A stretch of 64,000 nt of DNA, taken from positions 1-64,000 of the forward strand of contig NZ_AZDH01000017.1 in NCBI RefSeq assembly GCF_001435445.1, written 5' to 3'. The notes beneath the pieces were generated by a model. The model saw only the letters and a list, made by a program, of their open reading frames with translations, was not told the DNA's origin and did not search any database. Source of the DNA: Companilactobacillus kimchii DSM 13961 = JCM 10707 (GTDB lineage Bacteria > Bacillota > Bacilli > Lactobacillales > Lactobacillaceae). This document shows, one piece after another, positions 17,619-25,911 of this stretch. Positions within the stretch are counted from its first letter, which is position 1. Every line of letters begins with the position of its first letter. A program made the translations under genes and the position numbers.

Positions 17619-18059
17619 ATGAATAATAAAGTAGCAAGAATAATTTGGATCATCTGTATTTTAATAATTATGGGAGTTGTAGGGATTCCTAAGCTATATC
17701 AAAATTATCATTCAGCACCGTATTACAATTCTACTAATGAAACGATAATATTAGAGAATGAAAAAATTCATCGACTTAATAAATATCAAAAAAGACAATT
17801 TACAAAAATAGCAAAAAAGGCCATCAATGAAAAAGATGAACCTTTTAATTGGCAAAATTGTCGCATTAATTTACGGAATGTGTATAAATTAAGTAATAAG
17901 CATGAATATAAAATAATTGTAGAAATTCAATCTAAATTTGATGTTAAAATTATTAGCTCGATGATTATTAAACTAAATAACTGTGATTTAATTAATCCAT
18001 ATGATTTCTCAGTTAAAGAATATTCATCAGGATTTTCAAGAATGGTAGAAAATAAGTAA
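17619..18059 (+). CDS. Membrane-anchored protein of unknown function in Agr-like operon
   Basis: A 146-residue protein with one N-terminal helix (about 7-26) followed by a basic extracytoplasmic part rich in Asn, Lys and Ile. I do not recognise the family. It starts 11 bases after a terminator and 37 bases before the histidine kinase gene, so it is probably expressed with the kinase/LytTR pair. It is too long and has no GG leader or Cys to be an AgrD-type pheromone precursor. It could be an accessory sensor domain or a regulated product. Base composition is even more AT-rich than its neighbours. Confidence 0.6.
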   Translation: MNNKVARIIWIICILIIMGVVGIPKLYQNYHSAPYYNSTNETIILENEKIHRLNKYQKRQFTKIAKKAINEKDEPFNWQNCRINLRNVYKLSNKHEYKIIVEIQSKFDVKIISSMIIKLNNCDLINPYDFSVKEYSSGFSRMVENK

Positions 18060-18096
18060 TGTTATACTGAACTTTTTTATCAGATAGGAGGTTTTT

Positions 18097-19371
18097 ATGG
18101 TAATAATTTTTATTCAGCTATTTATGTTCACTATGTATACCAAGATTCTCATTAGAGATTTACGTTTTAAACGTGTGGATTTACTTTTCTTTATAATGAA
18201 TTTAGGTGTAACGCTGGGTATGACGAAGTTTGGTCAATTAGCAGTAATAATTGGAGGTCTGATTGCTTTTTTAATTTATTTATTACTATTAACTAAAAGT
18301 TTTAAGGTTTCTATAGCAATAGCTGCCATAATTTATTGTATTGAGATTTTGATAGATCATTTAGTTGATATTATTTTTCGAATAATGAAATTAGATGAAA
18401 ATAGTTGGATCCTTAACTCTTCAATATTAATGCTGGGGATAATCTTAGCTGTAGGGCTATACTTTTTTCTAAGAAGTGATCTAGAACACAATTTACAAAG
18501 AGATTATCGGCTTTCTAGTACAGAGATGATTTTCACATCCATTATATTAATCATAATGATATTCTTGATTACTGTTACTGAAGTCATGCAGGAAAATAAT
18601 TTACAAAATATTATTTATAATTCTGCGATTATTTTATTATTCGCTATTATGTTTGTGGTCGTTCACATAGCTCGAACCAAAGCAATAAATAAAGATTTGG
18701 AATTACGCGAACAAAAGGCTCGGAGTGAAAGTACTAATCGTTATTTGATTCAAATAGAACAGCATTATAATGAATTAAGAAAATTCAGACATGAATATCA
18801 AAACACCTTATTGTCTTTCGAAGAATACCTAAGGACTGATGATTTGGAAGGATTAAAGAAATATTACAATACTTCTATCAAGCCCATTTCAGTGGATCTG
18901 AATCAAGAGAAGTATAAATTTGAAGACATTGGTCGTATTGGTAATAAAGAAATTAAAGGTGTTGTCTTTAATAAGCTTTATGCTGCACAGTTGGATGGTA
19001 TAAAAGTATCGTTTGAGGCCAAGAATGAAATTAAGGATTTTTATATGGATTCCTTAGATCTGGCATTAGCAATGGGTATCATCATGGATAATGCTATCGA
19101 GGAAACTAGGAATCAGGAACATGGGACAATTCAAGTTGGTTTAATCAAAAGTGAAACAGAAATTGTAATCATTGTGCAGAATTCATTAAGGAAAAATGAT
19201 ATTCCAGTTTGGAAGATGAAAGAGGCCGGATTTTCTTCGAAAGGTTCGAAGCGTGGTTTTGGTTTGAAAAATCTGACTGAGATAATTAATCGAAATAACC
19301 GAGCAACACTAGAAACAATGAAGTTAAATAATTACTTTTTACAAAAGATAACAATTAGTACGAAAGGATGA
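18097..19371 (+). CDS. Agr-type sensor histidine kinase (GHKL)
   Basis: Polytopic membrane sensor kinase of the AgrC/HPK10 class. About six to seven N-terminal helices (residues 1-195), a coiled region, the phosphoacceptor in RKFRHEYQN near residue 230, then a GHKL ATPase domain with an N-box (IMDNAIEE) and G-box (GSKRGFGLKNL). Kinases of this kind sense peptide pheromones, but no AgrB/AgrD, no GG-leader peptide and no ABC peptide exporter gene lies nearby, so the ligand is unknown. AGGAGG precedes the ATG. Its stop overlaps or touches the LytTR regulator gene. Confidence 0.88.
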   Translation: MVIIFIQLFMFTMYTKILIRDLRFKRVDLLFFIMNLGVTLGMTKFGQLAVIIGGLIAFLIYLLLLTKSFKVSIAIAAIIYCIEILIDHLVDIIFRIMKLDENSWILNSSILMLGIILAVGLYFFLRSDLEHNLQRDYRLSSTEMIFTSIILIIMIFLITVTEVMQENNLQNIIYNSAIILLFAIMFVVVHIARTKAINKDLELREQKARSESTNRYLIQIEQHYNELRKFRHEYQNTLLSFEEYLRTDDLEGLKKYYNTSIKPISVDLNQEKYKFEDIGRIGNKEIKGVVFNKLYAAQLDGIKVSFEAKNEIKDFYMDSLDLALAMGIIMDNAIEETRNQEHGTIQVGLIKSETEIVIIVQNSLRKNDIPVWKMKEAGFSSKGSKRGFGLKNLTEIINRNNRATLETMKLNNYFLQKITISTKG

Positions 19372-19376
19372 TGAGA

Positions 19377-20114
19377 GTGATTGATGTCTATGTTTGCGAG
19401 GATGATCCCAAACAGTTGAATCAAGTTGTTGAATATATTGAGAATTATCTCCTAATTGAAAATCTCGATATGAAGGTTCAAATTGCGACAGGTGATCCTA
19501 GTGAGATTTTAGATTATTTGAATAATAATGAAATTGATAAGAGCCTGTATTTTATTGATATTGACCTTGGTGAAAACAATATTAATGGAATCGAATTAGC
19601 CTCGAAAATCAGAAAAATTGATATTGAAGGTAAAATTGTTTTCATCACGAATCATTCAGAAATGGTTTTTTTAACTTTTAAATATCAAATTGAAGCTTTG
19701 GATTTTATTTTGAAAGATTATCCGGAAAAGATTCAAGGACGAATCATCGAAGACATTAATCTCTGTAATAAGCAATTTGAGATGAGTGCTTCAGATAATG
19801 AGGAATACTTTCAGATTAAGACAGGTGAATTGGTTCGATCAATTAAAGTCAGTGATATTTTGTTCTTTGAGAGTTCACCTGTACCACATAAAGTAATTGT
19901 TCATTTGAAAGACGGACAATTTGAATTTTACAGTATGATTAAGAGAATTGAAGATGAGAATGAATCCTTCTTTAGATGTCATAAATCTTATGTGGTTAAC
20001 GTTGATAATGTTGAATCAGTCAATAAACATACGCGTGAGGCTACAATGATAGATGGTGAAAAGGTTCTCTGTTCAGTGCTAGGTACCAGAACTTTAGTTA
20101 AATTAAAAAAGTAA
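19377..20114 (+). CDS. LytTR-family response regulator (AgrA-like)
   Basis: Response regulator paired with the kinase above. The receiver domain has the acidic cluster YVCEDD at the start, the phosphoacceptor in YFIDIDLGEN near residue 60, and Lys in ILKDYPE. The C-terminal LytTR DNA-binding domain (about 145-245) has ILFFESSPVPHKVIVH and FFRCHKSYVVNVDNV, the classic RCHKSY..N segment. I favour the GTG at 19377 because GAAAGGA sits eight bases before it; two ATG codons at 19368 and 19371 overlap that site and are the alternatives. AgrA-type proteins bind direct repeats in target promoters; none could be identified by eye here. Confidence 0.9.
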   Translation: MIDVYVCEDDPKQLNQVVEYIENYLLIENLDMKVQIATGDPSEILDYLNNNEIDKSLYFIDIDLGENNINGIELASKIRKIDIEGKIVFITNHSEMVFLTFKYQIEALDFILKDYPEKIQGRIIEDINLCNKQFEMSASDNEEYFQIKTGELVRSIKVSDILFFESSPVPHKVIVHLKDGQFEFYSMIKRIEDENESFFRCHKSYVVNVDNVESVNKHTREATMIDGEKVLCSVLGTRTLVKLKK

Positions 20115-20156
20115 AACTTCAGTTGATCTTTTTATGATCAACTGAAGTTTTTTTAT
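20113..20156 (+). terminator. Rho-independent terminator
   Basis: 16-bp perfect stem (AAAACTTCAGTTGATC and its complement) with a T-run after the LytTR gene. Confidence 0.88.
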
Positions 20157-20164
20157 AAGGCAAC

Positions 20165-20178
20165 GGTAAGCGCTTACC
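20165..20178. promoter_or_regulatory. Perfect 14-bp palindrome GGTAAGCGCTTACC
   Basis: The inner 12 bases equal the core of LAB cre sites (TGTAAGCGCTTACA) but the outer bases differ. Lies 40-50 bases upstream of the next gene. Could be a cre-like or a LacI-family operator. Confidence 0.45.
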
Positions 20179-20217
20179 CAAAAGGGCGTATACTTAATTT
20201 AAAAGGGGATGATGGTT

Positions 20218-20787
20218 TTGAAGATTAGTTTTGGTAAGAGAATCAATTACATACCGTTACTGATTTGTTTAGCTTCAAGCATCCTTATCGGTTATGCAAT
20301 TTTTTTGATGTTCAACAATGTATCAATCAGCCTTCTCTTAGGGATTTTATCTTTAATAGTGATGATCATGATCTGCACTTTAAATTTAACTAAGACCTAT
20401 GGTTATTGGGAAATCAGTAAACGGGGAATTAAATACAATGATCTAGTCAGTACAGAGCAAAAAGTAGCGGCGATACTTGTACCCAAGAAGAACGAAGAAA
20501 ATTTTATTAGCTATTCTGAAATTAAGGCCGTCCAATTAGTAGTAACAGCGGGAATTAAAGCACCCTCTATGGTAAAGGAAAGTGGTGCGTTCCTTGCCTA
20601 TAGTCCGGATACTGTTTTGGATCGTTTCCCATCCGATTATTACCTGACGGTAAAGCTAAAAAATGGACACGAAGTTGATCTAGATTTGTCTAGTTCTGTT
20701 TCCAATACGACTGATATTGCAAAAATGATTGAAATGATTAAAAAAGAAACCCACCAAGATGTTGAACTAGTAAGACAAGAGAACTAA
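20218..20787 (+). CDS. Two-helix membrane protein with PH-like tail, unknown function
   Basis: About 190 residues: two N-terminal helices (about 10-55), then a cytoplasmic beta-rich domain in which WEISKRGIKYND, ISYSEIKAVQL and YLTVKLKNGHEVDLDLS resemble the bPH (bacterial pleckstrin-like) pattern. The family assignment is tentative and no function is known. The TTG at 20218 is placed well behind AAAAGGGG; the ATG pair at 20209/20212 overlaps that site but could be used instead. Stands alone between terminators, with a perfect palindrome in its promoter region. Confidence 0.65.
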   Translation: MKISFGKRINYIPLLICLASSILIGYAIFLMFNNVSISLLLGILSLIVMIMICTLNLTKTYGYWEISKRGIKYNDLVSTEQKVAAILVPKKNEENFISYSEIKAVQLVVTAGIKAPSMVKESGAFLAYSPDTVLDRFPSDYYLTVKLKNGHEVDLDLSSSVSNTTDIAKMIEMIKKETHQDVELVRQEN

Positions 20788-20792
20788 ATAGA

Positions 20793-20828
20793 AAATCATA
20801 GAACGATTTAATTGTCCTATGGTTTTTT
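20793..20828 (+). terminator. Rho-independent terminator
   Basis: Stem AATCATAGAAC / GTCCTATGGTT with one mismatch and G-T pairs, followed by six T. Confidence 0.6.
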
Positions 20829-20988
20829 GTTAATTGTATTGGATGAATAATGCAATACAGGAAAAGATACTTCTTGTCAATTTGTATTGATAAATTTTTT
20901 AAAGAATAAATTACTAATTGTCTATATTGAGAAAATGGAGATTGTTATACTTATTAGATTAAGAGATTACTCGACGGGAGATTAATTA

Positions 20989-21753
20989 ATGATTGAAATT
21001 GAGGATTTAAGTAAGAATTATGGAGATAAGAAAGCTTTAGAGCATTTGAATCTCAAAATTAAATCAGGAGAGATTTTTGGATTTCTGGGCCACAATGGTG
21101 CTGGTAAGTCGACAACAATCAAAAATTTAGTCAGTATTATTGAACCAACTAGTGGATCAATTAAAGTTGACGGTCTGGATTTACAAAATCATCGTCAGAA
21201 AATTAAAGGAAAAATTGCTTATGTTCCTGATACTCCGGATATTTTCTTGCAACTAACAGCAGCGGAATATTGGGATCTTTTAACGTCAGCTTATAGTTTG
21301 TCGATAGCTGATGTACAACAGAGACGTCAAGAATTAGTAACTTTATTTAATATGTCTGAGCATGTTGATGAAACACTGGCTAGTTTTTCTCACGGTATGC
21401 GTCAAAAGACAATTATAATTGGAGCTTTATTGCCTGATCCGGATATTTGGATTTTGGATGAGCCAATGCAGGGTTTGGATCCTCAAGCAGCCTATGATTT
21501 GAAACAATTGATGAAGAAACATGCGGCCAAAGGTAAAACAGTTATCTTTTCAACTCATAATTTAGATACGGCACAACAATTGTGTGATGAACTAGCAATC
21601 TTGAAAAAGGGTGTTTTAATCTATAACGGTTCAGTACAGAATCTTTTGGATCAGAATAACGATGAGTCGCTTGAAGAAATCTACTTGAAAATGGCAGGTC
21701 GACAAAATGGTGATGGTCTAGTTGATGATATTGAAGGTGATACTCATGAATAA
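20989..21753 (+). CDS. ABC transporter ATP-binding protein (EcsA-like)
   Basis: ATPase with intact Walker A (GHNGAGKSTT near residue 34), signature (FSHGMRQKTII), Walker B (IWILDEPMQGLDP) and switch His (STHNL). The C-terminus is acidic and short. The partner encoded downstream is a large 12-helix-type permease, so the pair resembles the EcsA/EcsB-like or YthP-like exporters rather than the BcrA type. The ATG of the permease gene lies inside the last codons (8-base overlap). Substrate unknown. Confidence 0.88.
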   Translation: MIEIEDLSKNYGDKKALEHLNLKIKSGEIFGFLGHNGAGKSTTIKNLVSIIEPTSGSIKVDGLDLQNHRQKIKGKIAYVPDTPDIFLQLTAAEYWDLLTSAYSLSIADVQQRRQELVTLFNMSEHVDETLASFSHGMRQKTIIIGALLPDPDIWILDEPMQGLDPQAAYDLKQLMKKHAAKGKTVIFSTHNLDTAQQLCDELAILKKGVLIYNGSVQNLLDQNNDESLEEIYLKMAGRQNGDGLVDDIEGDTHE

Positions 21754-23323
21754 GGATCAGTTCAAGAATTTGCTGGCTGTTAACTTGAGACTGTTGAACC
21801 CTCAAGTAACGGACCGTTTGCGTAGAAAAGGTAAGAGTGGTGCTGAGCTAACAAATAAATTGAAAATGCAGTTTTTGCTTAATGGACTGATATTTTTCCT
21901 CATTTATGGAACAGTAATGTTGCCAATTAATTTAGCTGAATATCCTAATATGTTCACTTATTATGTTGTCTTATTTGTTCTGCTAGCTGTTTCTCAAAGT
22001 ATTTCCGGTATATACAGTGTTTTCTTTGCTGGTAAAGATTTGAACAATTATTTGCCGTTGCCTTTTAAACAAAAAGAGATTTTTCTCAGTAAGGTGACTG
22101 TAGTTGCCATGAATGTTATACCGTTTATTTTCCCACTGTTCATAGCGTTCTTTTCAACAGCATGGCATGCGGGAATTATGATCCCAATGGCACTTTTGTT
22201 ATCTTTAGTAGCCTTCTGCATCATTTTGACAATAATTTTATTTGCTTGTGCGATTATTGTCTTTGCTTTAACTAAAACTAGTATCTTCCGTAAACATCAG
22301 AAAATGGTTATGAATGGTTTAATGGTGATTACTTTAGTAATTGCTATGGCCGGAATTCTTTTGGTAAATAATAGTGATTACATGGCAGGGAAGCATCAAG
22401 CCATCAATCCAATCATGTTGCCACTTTTTAAAACTTTTGTAGAGCCAATTTCAGTAATAAGTTTGTTGAATTGGACAGGTTTGATCATTTTGCTGCTGAT
22501 CCTAGGCTTTATTTTGAAACGTTCTATCTTACCTCATTTAGGTAGTCAATTGACAAGCATTAATACGCAGATGTTGTCTGGTTCTGGTAAACGTAAGCAC
22601 GTTGAGCGAAAGAGTCTCAATGCTATTTTGGATGCTTATAATCGTCAAGTATTGAAAGAATCGAATATGTTATTGCAGGTGCTTGTTAATTCAGTTGCGC
22701 TACCTTTGATTTTTATCATCAGTTTTGCATTTACACAAATTCCTAATAATTTACCTTTGAAATGGGTGGGAGTTTTCTTTGTTGGTGGATTAGCCTTTAG
22801 TGTTTTCACAACTAATTCAACGGCAGTAGTTGCTAATATGATTTCTTTAGATCGAGGTAGCTTAGAATTTGTCAGTTCATTGCCAATATCAATGAAACAG
22901 TATTTAAAGCGTAAATTTCTTTTAGGATTTATTTTTCAAATAGTAATTAATCTGGCATTGATCATAGTGATGATAATTGTATGGAAATTGAATCTTTATT
23001 TGTCTTTATCCATGATTTTCAGTACTATCTGGGGAACTTATTTAGTCAGCTTGTACTATTTCAGTCGTGATTACCGTTTACGCATAACGAATTGGACCAA
23101 TGTTACAGAATTATTTAATCGTGGTGGCGGAAATATGGCAATTGTTTTGAAGATGTTAATCGTCATGATCCTTAGTATTGGTGTCATAATATTTTATAGC
23201 TTTTTAATTGGTACTGGTAAACCGGCACTTGTAGTTAATGGGACAGCGGCCTTTCTAATAATTGCTTTATCATTTATAGTGGTAGAGCATTATCGTCAGA
23301 AATTTTGGCAAAAATTTGAATAG
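21746..23323 (+). CDS. ABC exporter permease, large
   Basis: Integral membrane protein of about 525 residues with around 12 hydrophobic helices arranged in two halves separated by a basic cytoplasmic segment (about 275-305, rich in Lys/Arg/His). The length and pattern match the large permeases that accompany EcsA/YthP-type ATPases. I chose the ATG at 21746 (MNKDQFKNLLAV) because GAAGGTGA precedes it; the frame extends 24 bases further upstream without a site. Translationally coupled to the ATPase; a kinase-like gene follows 12 bases after its stop. Confidence 0.85.
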   Translation: MNKDQFKNLLAVNLRLLNPQVTDRLRRKGKSGAELTNKLKMQFLLNGLIFFLIYGTVMLPINLAEYPNMFTYYVVLFVLLAVSQSISGIYSVFFAGKDLNNYLPLPFKQKEIFLSKVTVVAMNVIPFIFPLFIAFFSTAWHAGIMIPMALLLSLVAFCIILTIILFACAIIVFALTKTSIFRKHQKMVMNGLMVITLVIAMAGILLVNNSDYMAGKHQAINPIMLPLFKTFVEPISVISLLNWTGLIILLLILGFILKRSILPHLGSQLTSINTQMLSGSGKRKHVERKSLNAILDAYNRQVLKESNMLLQVLVNSVALPLIFIISFAFTQIPNNLPLKWVGVFFVGGLAFSVFTTNSTAVVANMISLDRGSLEFVSSLPISMKQYLKRKFLLGFIFQIVINLALIIVMIIVWKLNLYLSLSMIFSTIWGTYLVSLYYFSRDYRLRITNWTNVTELFNRGGGNMAIVLKMLIVMILSIGVIIFYSFLIGTGKPALVVNGTAAFLIIALSFIVVEHYRQKFWQKFE

Positions 23324-23335
23324 GAAGTAAGTCTA

Positions 23336-23824
23336 ATGTTGAGAGCAATCGTCATTGGTAGTCCAGGTGCTGGTAAGAGTACCTTTGCAAGGAAATTACG
23401 TGATAGAACTGGATTGCCATTGTATTATTTAGATATGTTGTGGCATAAGTCAGATCAGACGACTCATACTAAAGCTGAATTTGATGCTACTTTACAACAG
23501 ATTCTGCAAAAAGATAGCTGGATTATCGATGGAAATTATCAACGTACAATTGAGCAACGTTTAAAATATTGCGATACCGTTTTTCTTTTGGATTATCCAG
23601 TTGACGTTTGTTTGGCTGGGGCCGAGTCTCGTGTTGGTAAAACTCGTGAGGATTTGCCCTGGACAGAGACTAGCTTTGATCCTGAGTTCAAGCAATTTAT
23701 TGAAAATTTTGCTCAAGATGAATTGCCACAAATTTATACATCAATCAATAAGTATAAGGATAAGGTAAACGTGGTTATCTTTAAGTCGCGTGCCGAAGCT
23801 AATAATTACTTAGACCACATTTGA
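23336..23824 (+). CDS. P-loop kinase, FlaR/adenylate-kinase-like (topology modulation protein)
   Basis: Small P-loop protein of 162 residues with Walker A GSPGAGKST at about 8-16, a Walker B-like segment VFLLDYP near 80, and WIIDGNYQRT near 62, the set seen in proteins annotated as DNA topology modulation protein FlaR or adenylate-kinase-like. The physiological substrate is unknown; a nucleotide or small-molecule kinase is likely. Twelve bases after the permease stop, so probably part of that operon. Its stop codon lies within the terminator hairpin. Confidence 0.8.
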   Translation: MLRAIVIGSPGAGKSTFARKLRDRTGLPLYYLDMLWHKSDQTTHTKAEFDATLQQILQKDSWIIDGNYQRTIEQRLKYCDTVFLLDYPVDVCLAGAESRVGKTREDLPWTETSFDPEFKQFIENFAQDELPQIYTSINKYKDKVNVVIFKSRAEANNYLDHI

Positions 23825-23841
23825 GAAAATGTGGTTTTTTG
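23814..23841 (+). terminator. Rho-independent terminator overlapping the gene end
   Basis: Stem ACCACATTT / AAATGTGGT with loop GAGA and six T. The 5' arm is the last codons of the kinase-like gene. Confidence 0.8.
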
Positions 23842-23855
23842 TTGCCATAAATGGA

Positions 23856-23906
23856 ATATACAGTTACACTGTATATAGTTTAAAAATATAAAGTTGAACT
23901 GTATAT
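23856..23906. promoter_or_regulatory. PadR-type operator (dyad plus half site)
   Basis: Arms ATATACAGT and ACTGTATAT around TAC form a perfect dyad at 23856-23876. The half site ACTGTATAT recurs at 23898-23906, just before the ribosome binding site of the padR gene. Likely autoregulatory sites of that repressor. Confidence 0.7.
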
Positions 23907-23923
23907 TAAAAGGAGCTTCTCCT

Positions 23924-24232
23924 ATGAGAAATAAAAACTTACCCTTAACTGAAACGGTTTATTACATTCTCTTAGTCTTAAATCAACCACTGCATGGATA
24001 TGGTGCAATTCAAGAGATTGATCGACTAAGTAATGGGGATGTCAAAATAGCCGCCGGAACTATGTATGGTGCTATTGAGAATTTGTTAAAACTACGATGG
24101 ATTAAAGAAGTTCCCAGTCAGGACAAACGTCGTCGAGTTTATCAAATAACTGAAGATGGCAAGAATATTTTGGGATTGGAAACACAAAGAATGCAACAGC
24201 TGGTTAAAGTAGCAAACAAATTTGGATATTAG
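23924..24232 (+). CDS. PadR-family transcription regulator
   Basis: Winged-helix repressor of about 102 residues. The PadR pattern is clear: TETVYYILLVLNQPLHGYGAIQEI, then IAAGTMYGAIENLLKLRWIKEV and RRRVYQITEDGKNIL. The C-terminal helix is short, as in LmrR-like (PadR-s2) members that dimerise and bind drugs. The ATG at 23924 follows AAAGGAG; an earlier ATG 30 bases upstream has no site. It is followed after nine bases by a DUF2812 membrane protein gene, a frequent pairing in Firmicutes. It probably represses its own operon through the ACTGTATAT elements. Confidence 0.9.
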   Translation: MRNKNLPLTETVYYILLVLNQPLHGYGAIQEIDRLSNGDVKIAAGTMYGAIENLLKLRWIKEVPSQDKRRRVYQITEDGKNILGLETQRMQQLVKVANKFGY

Positions 24233-24241
24233 AGGTCAATT

Positions 24242-24886
24242 ATGATGAGAAAATTTAAATTATTTCTATCTTTAAATACAGAAGAAAAATGGATTAATTT
24301 GGTTCAGGAGACAGGCTATCGTTTAGTTAAGGTCAATCCTTTTTTACATATTTATACATTTGAAAATTTAAATTCAAAAGATGACTTTAATCCATATACG
24401 CGTATCGACTTTCACAATGAAAATATGAGTACTAGTAAATATTTAGACTATGTAACAATATTTTCAGATAGTGGCTGGAAGTTGGTGTATGGAAGTCGTC
24501 ATGGTGGGGCACAGTATTTTCAACAAAAAGATGCTCAATCACCGAGAGACATTTTTTCAGATCCAGAGTCTAAAAATCTACCACGAAAGCGATTTATGAA
24601 TTTTGCGATAACTTATGCAATTTTATTTTTTACCGATCTTTTTGTTTTTATACAAGCAGGATATTTCAGTTGGAGGAATTTATTTGACCTTAAAAGCTGG
24701 TATTTAACACCGGGCCTGTGGAATATGCAAGGAAGTACATTTTGGAAGGCTTTTTTATTTGAAACACCATTTGCTTTGTTACGATCAGTCTTTTTCTTAT
24801 TCTTTTTGGCTATGGGCATCTATTATATTTTAAAGGCAATTGTAAATGGTAATGATGTTAGAGACAGTGCAGTTAATAATAAGTAA
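24242..24886 (+). CDS. DUF2812 membrane protein
   Basis: About 214 residues. The soluble N-terminal part (1-115) has the DUF2812 pattern, with a conserved EKWI..L...GYRL..V, then GWKLVYGSRHGGAQYFQ. Two helices follow (about 122-140 and 178-200). Family function unknown; it is nearly always encoded with a PadR repressor and is thought to be an envelope-associated effector. AGAGGTC precedes the ATG. Co-transcribed with the padR gene. Confidence 0.82.
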   Translation: MMRKFKLFLSLNTEEKWINLVQETGYRLVKVNPFLHIYTFENLNSKDDFNPYTRIDFHNENMSTSKYLDYVTIFSDSGWKLVYGSRHGGAQYFQQKDAQSPRDIFSDPESKNLPRKRFMNFAITYAILFFTDLFVFIQAGYFSWRNLFDLKSWYLTPGLWNMQGSTFWKAFLFETPFALLRSVFFLFFLAMGIYYILKAIVNGNDVRDSAVNNK

Positions 24887-24973
24887 ATTGATGTAAAAAT
24901 ATGAATGGATAAGTTAGTATCTTTGAAAAAGCGTATACAAATGTAGTTTAATTAAAGGTAGGAGGAATTTAAT

Positions 24974-25783
24974 ATGCAATTTAAAACATTAAGTAATGGA
25001 GTTTCTATCCCTATGTTAGGATTTGGAACTTATCGTATTGATAATGCTGATATTCCAGCAGCTATCCAAGGTGCTTTGGATGCCGGTTACCGTCATTTTG
25101 ACTGTGCCCATATTTATGGCAATGAAGCTGCTATTGGTAAAGCCTTTAAGGATGCTGGCGTTAAGAGAGAGGATCTTTTCATCACATCAAAGGTTTGGAA
25201 CGCTGACCAAGGCTATGACAAGACATTGGCTGCTTTTGAACAAACACTTAAAGATTTGCAAATGGATTATCTAGATCTTTACTTGATTCACTGGCCAAAT
25301 GAAGAGGATTTCAATTTGACATTGGATACTTGGAAGGCCTTAGAAGCACTTTATGATCAAGGTAAAGTTAAGGCTATCGGTGTATCAAACTTCTCTGAGA
25401 AACAACTTAAAGAAGTCTTTGCAATGGCAAAAGTTAAACCTATGGTTAACCAAATTGAACGTCACCCTTACAAGACACAAGTTGAATTGGGTAAATTTGA
25501 TGAAGACAATGGCATTGTTAACGAAGGTTACTCACCAATCGGACATGGTCATTTCATTCTTGAAGATCCAACAATCAATGAGATTGCTAAGGCCCACAAT
25601 AAGACAGCTGCTCAAGTCGTTTTACGTTGGCACATTGATACTGGATATGTTATTTTCCCTAAGTCATCAAAGGTTAGTCGTGTAAAGGAAAACTTCGATA
25701 TCTTTGATTTTGAGCTTACAGCTGATGAAATTAAGGCTATCAATGGTTTAGATAAAGATGAACATCTTAACTACGATAACTAA
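24974..25783 (+). CDS. Aldo/keto reductase
   Basis: NADPH-dependent aldehyde/ketone reductase of the AKR5-like prokaryotic group, 269 residues, cytoplasmic. The catalytic tetrad is visible: Asp43 and Tyr48 in HFDCAHIYGNE, Lys73 in ITSKVW and His106 in LIHWP. The cofactor segment FPKSSKVSRVKENFDIFDF near the end is typical. Similar to 2,5-diketo-D-gluconate or methylglyoxal reductases; the substrate is not determined. GTAGGAGG ribosome binding site. Codon use looks more biased toward strong codons than its neighbours, which suggests good expression. Confidence 0.93.
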   Translation: MQFKTLSNGVSIPMLGFGTYRIDNADIPAAIQGALDAGYRHFDCAHIYGNEAAIGKAFKDAGVKREDLFITSKVWNADQGYDKTLAAFEQTLKDLQMDYLDLYLIHWPNEEDFNLTLDTWKALEALYDQGKVKAIGVSNFSEKQLKEVFAMAKVKPMVNQIERHPYKTQVELGKFDEDNGIVNEGYSPIGHGHFILEDPTINEIAKAHNKTAAQVVLRWHIDTGYVIFPKSSKVSRVKENFDIFDFELTADEIKAINGLDKDEHLNYDN

Positions 25784-25808
25784 AGTAAAAATTCATCTAA
25801 ATTAATAA

Positions 25809-25866
25809 AACTCTCAAACGTTATACGAATTGAAAAATTTGTAAATCGTTTGAGGGTTATTTATTT
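25809..25866 (+). terminator. Rho-independent terminator
   Basis: Stem AACTCTCAAACG / CGTTTGAGGGTT (one G-T pair) with a 26-base loop containing a smaller hairpin. Weak T-run (ATTTATTTT). Confidence 0.6.
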
Positions 25867-25911
25867 TGTGATATTATTGAAAGATGATTTTTACAGTGAG
25901 GTAGAGAAATT

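Noticed and set aside
25023-25685. Open frames inside the aldo/keto reductase gene
   Set aside because: They lie in another frame of a clear, full-length enzyme gene, have no ribosome binding sites, and show biased low-complexity composition typical of shadow frames.
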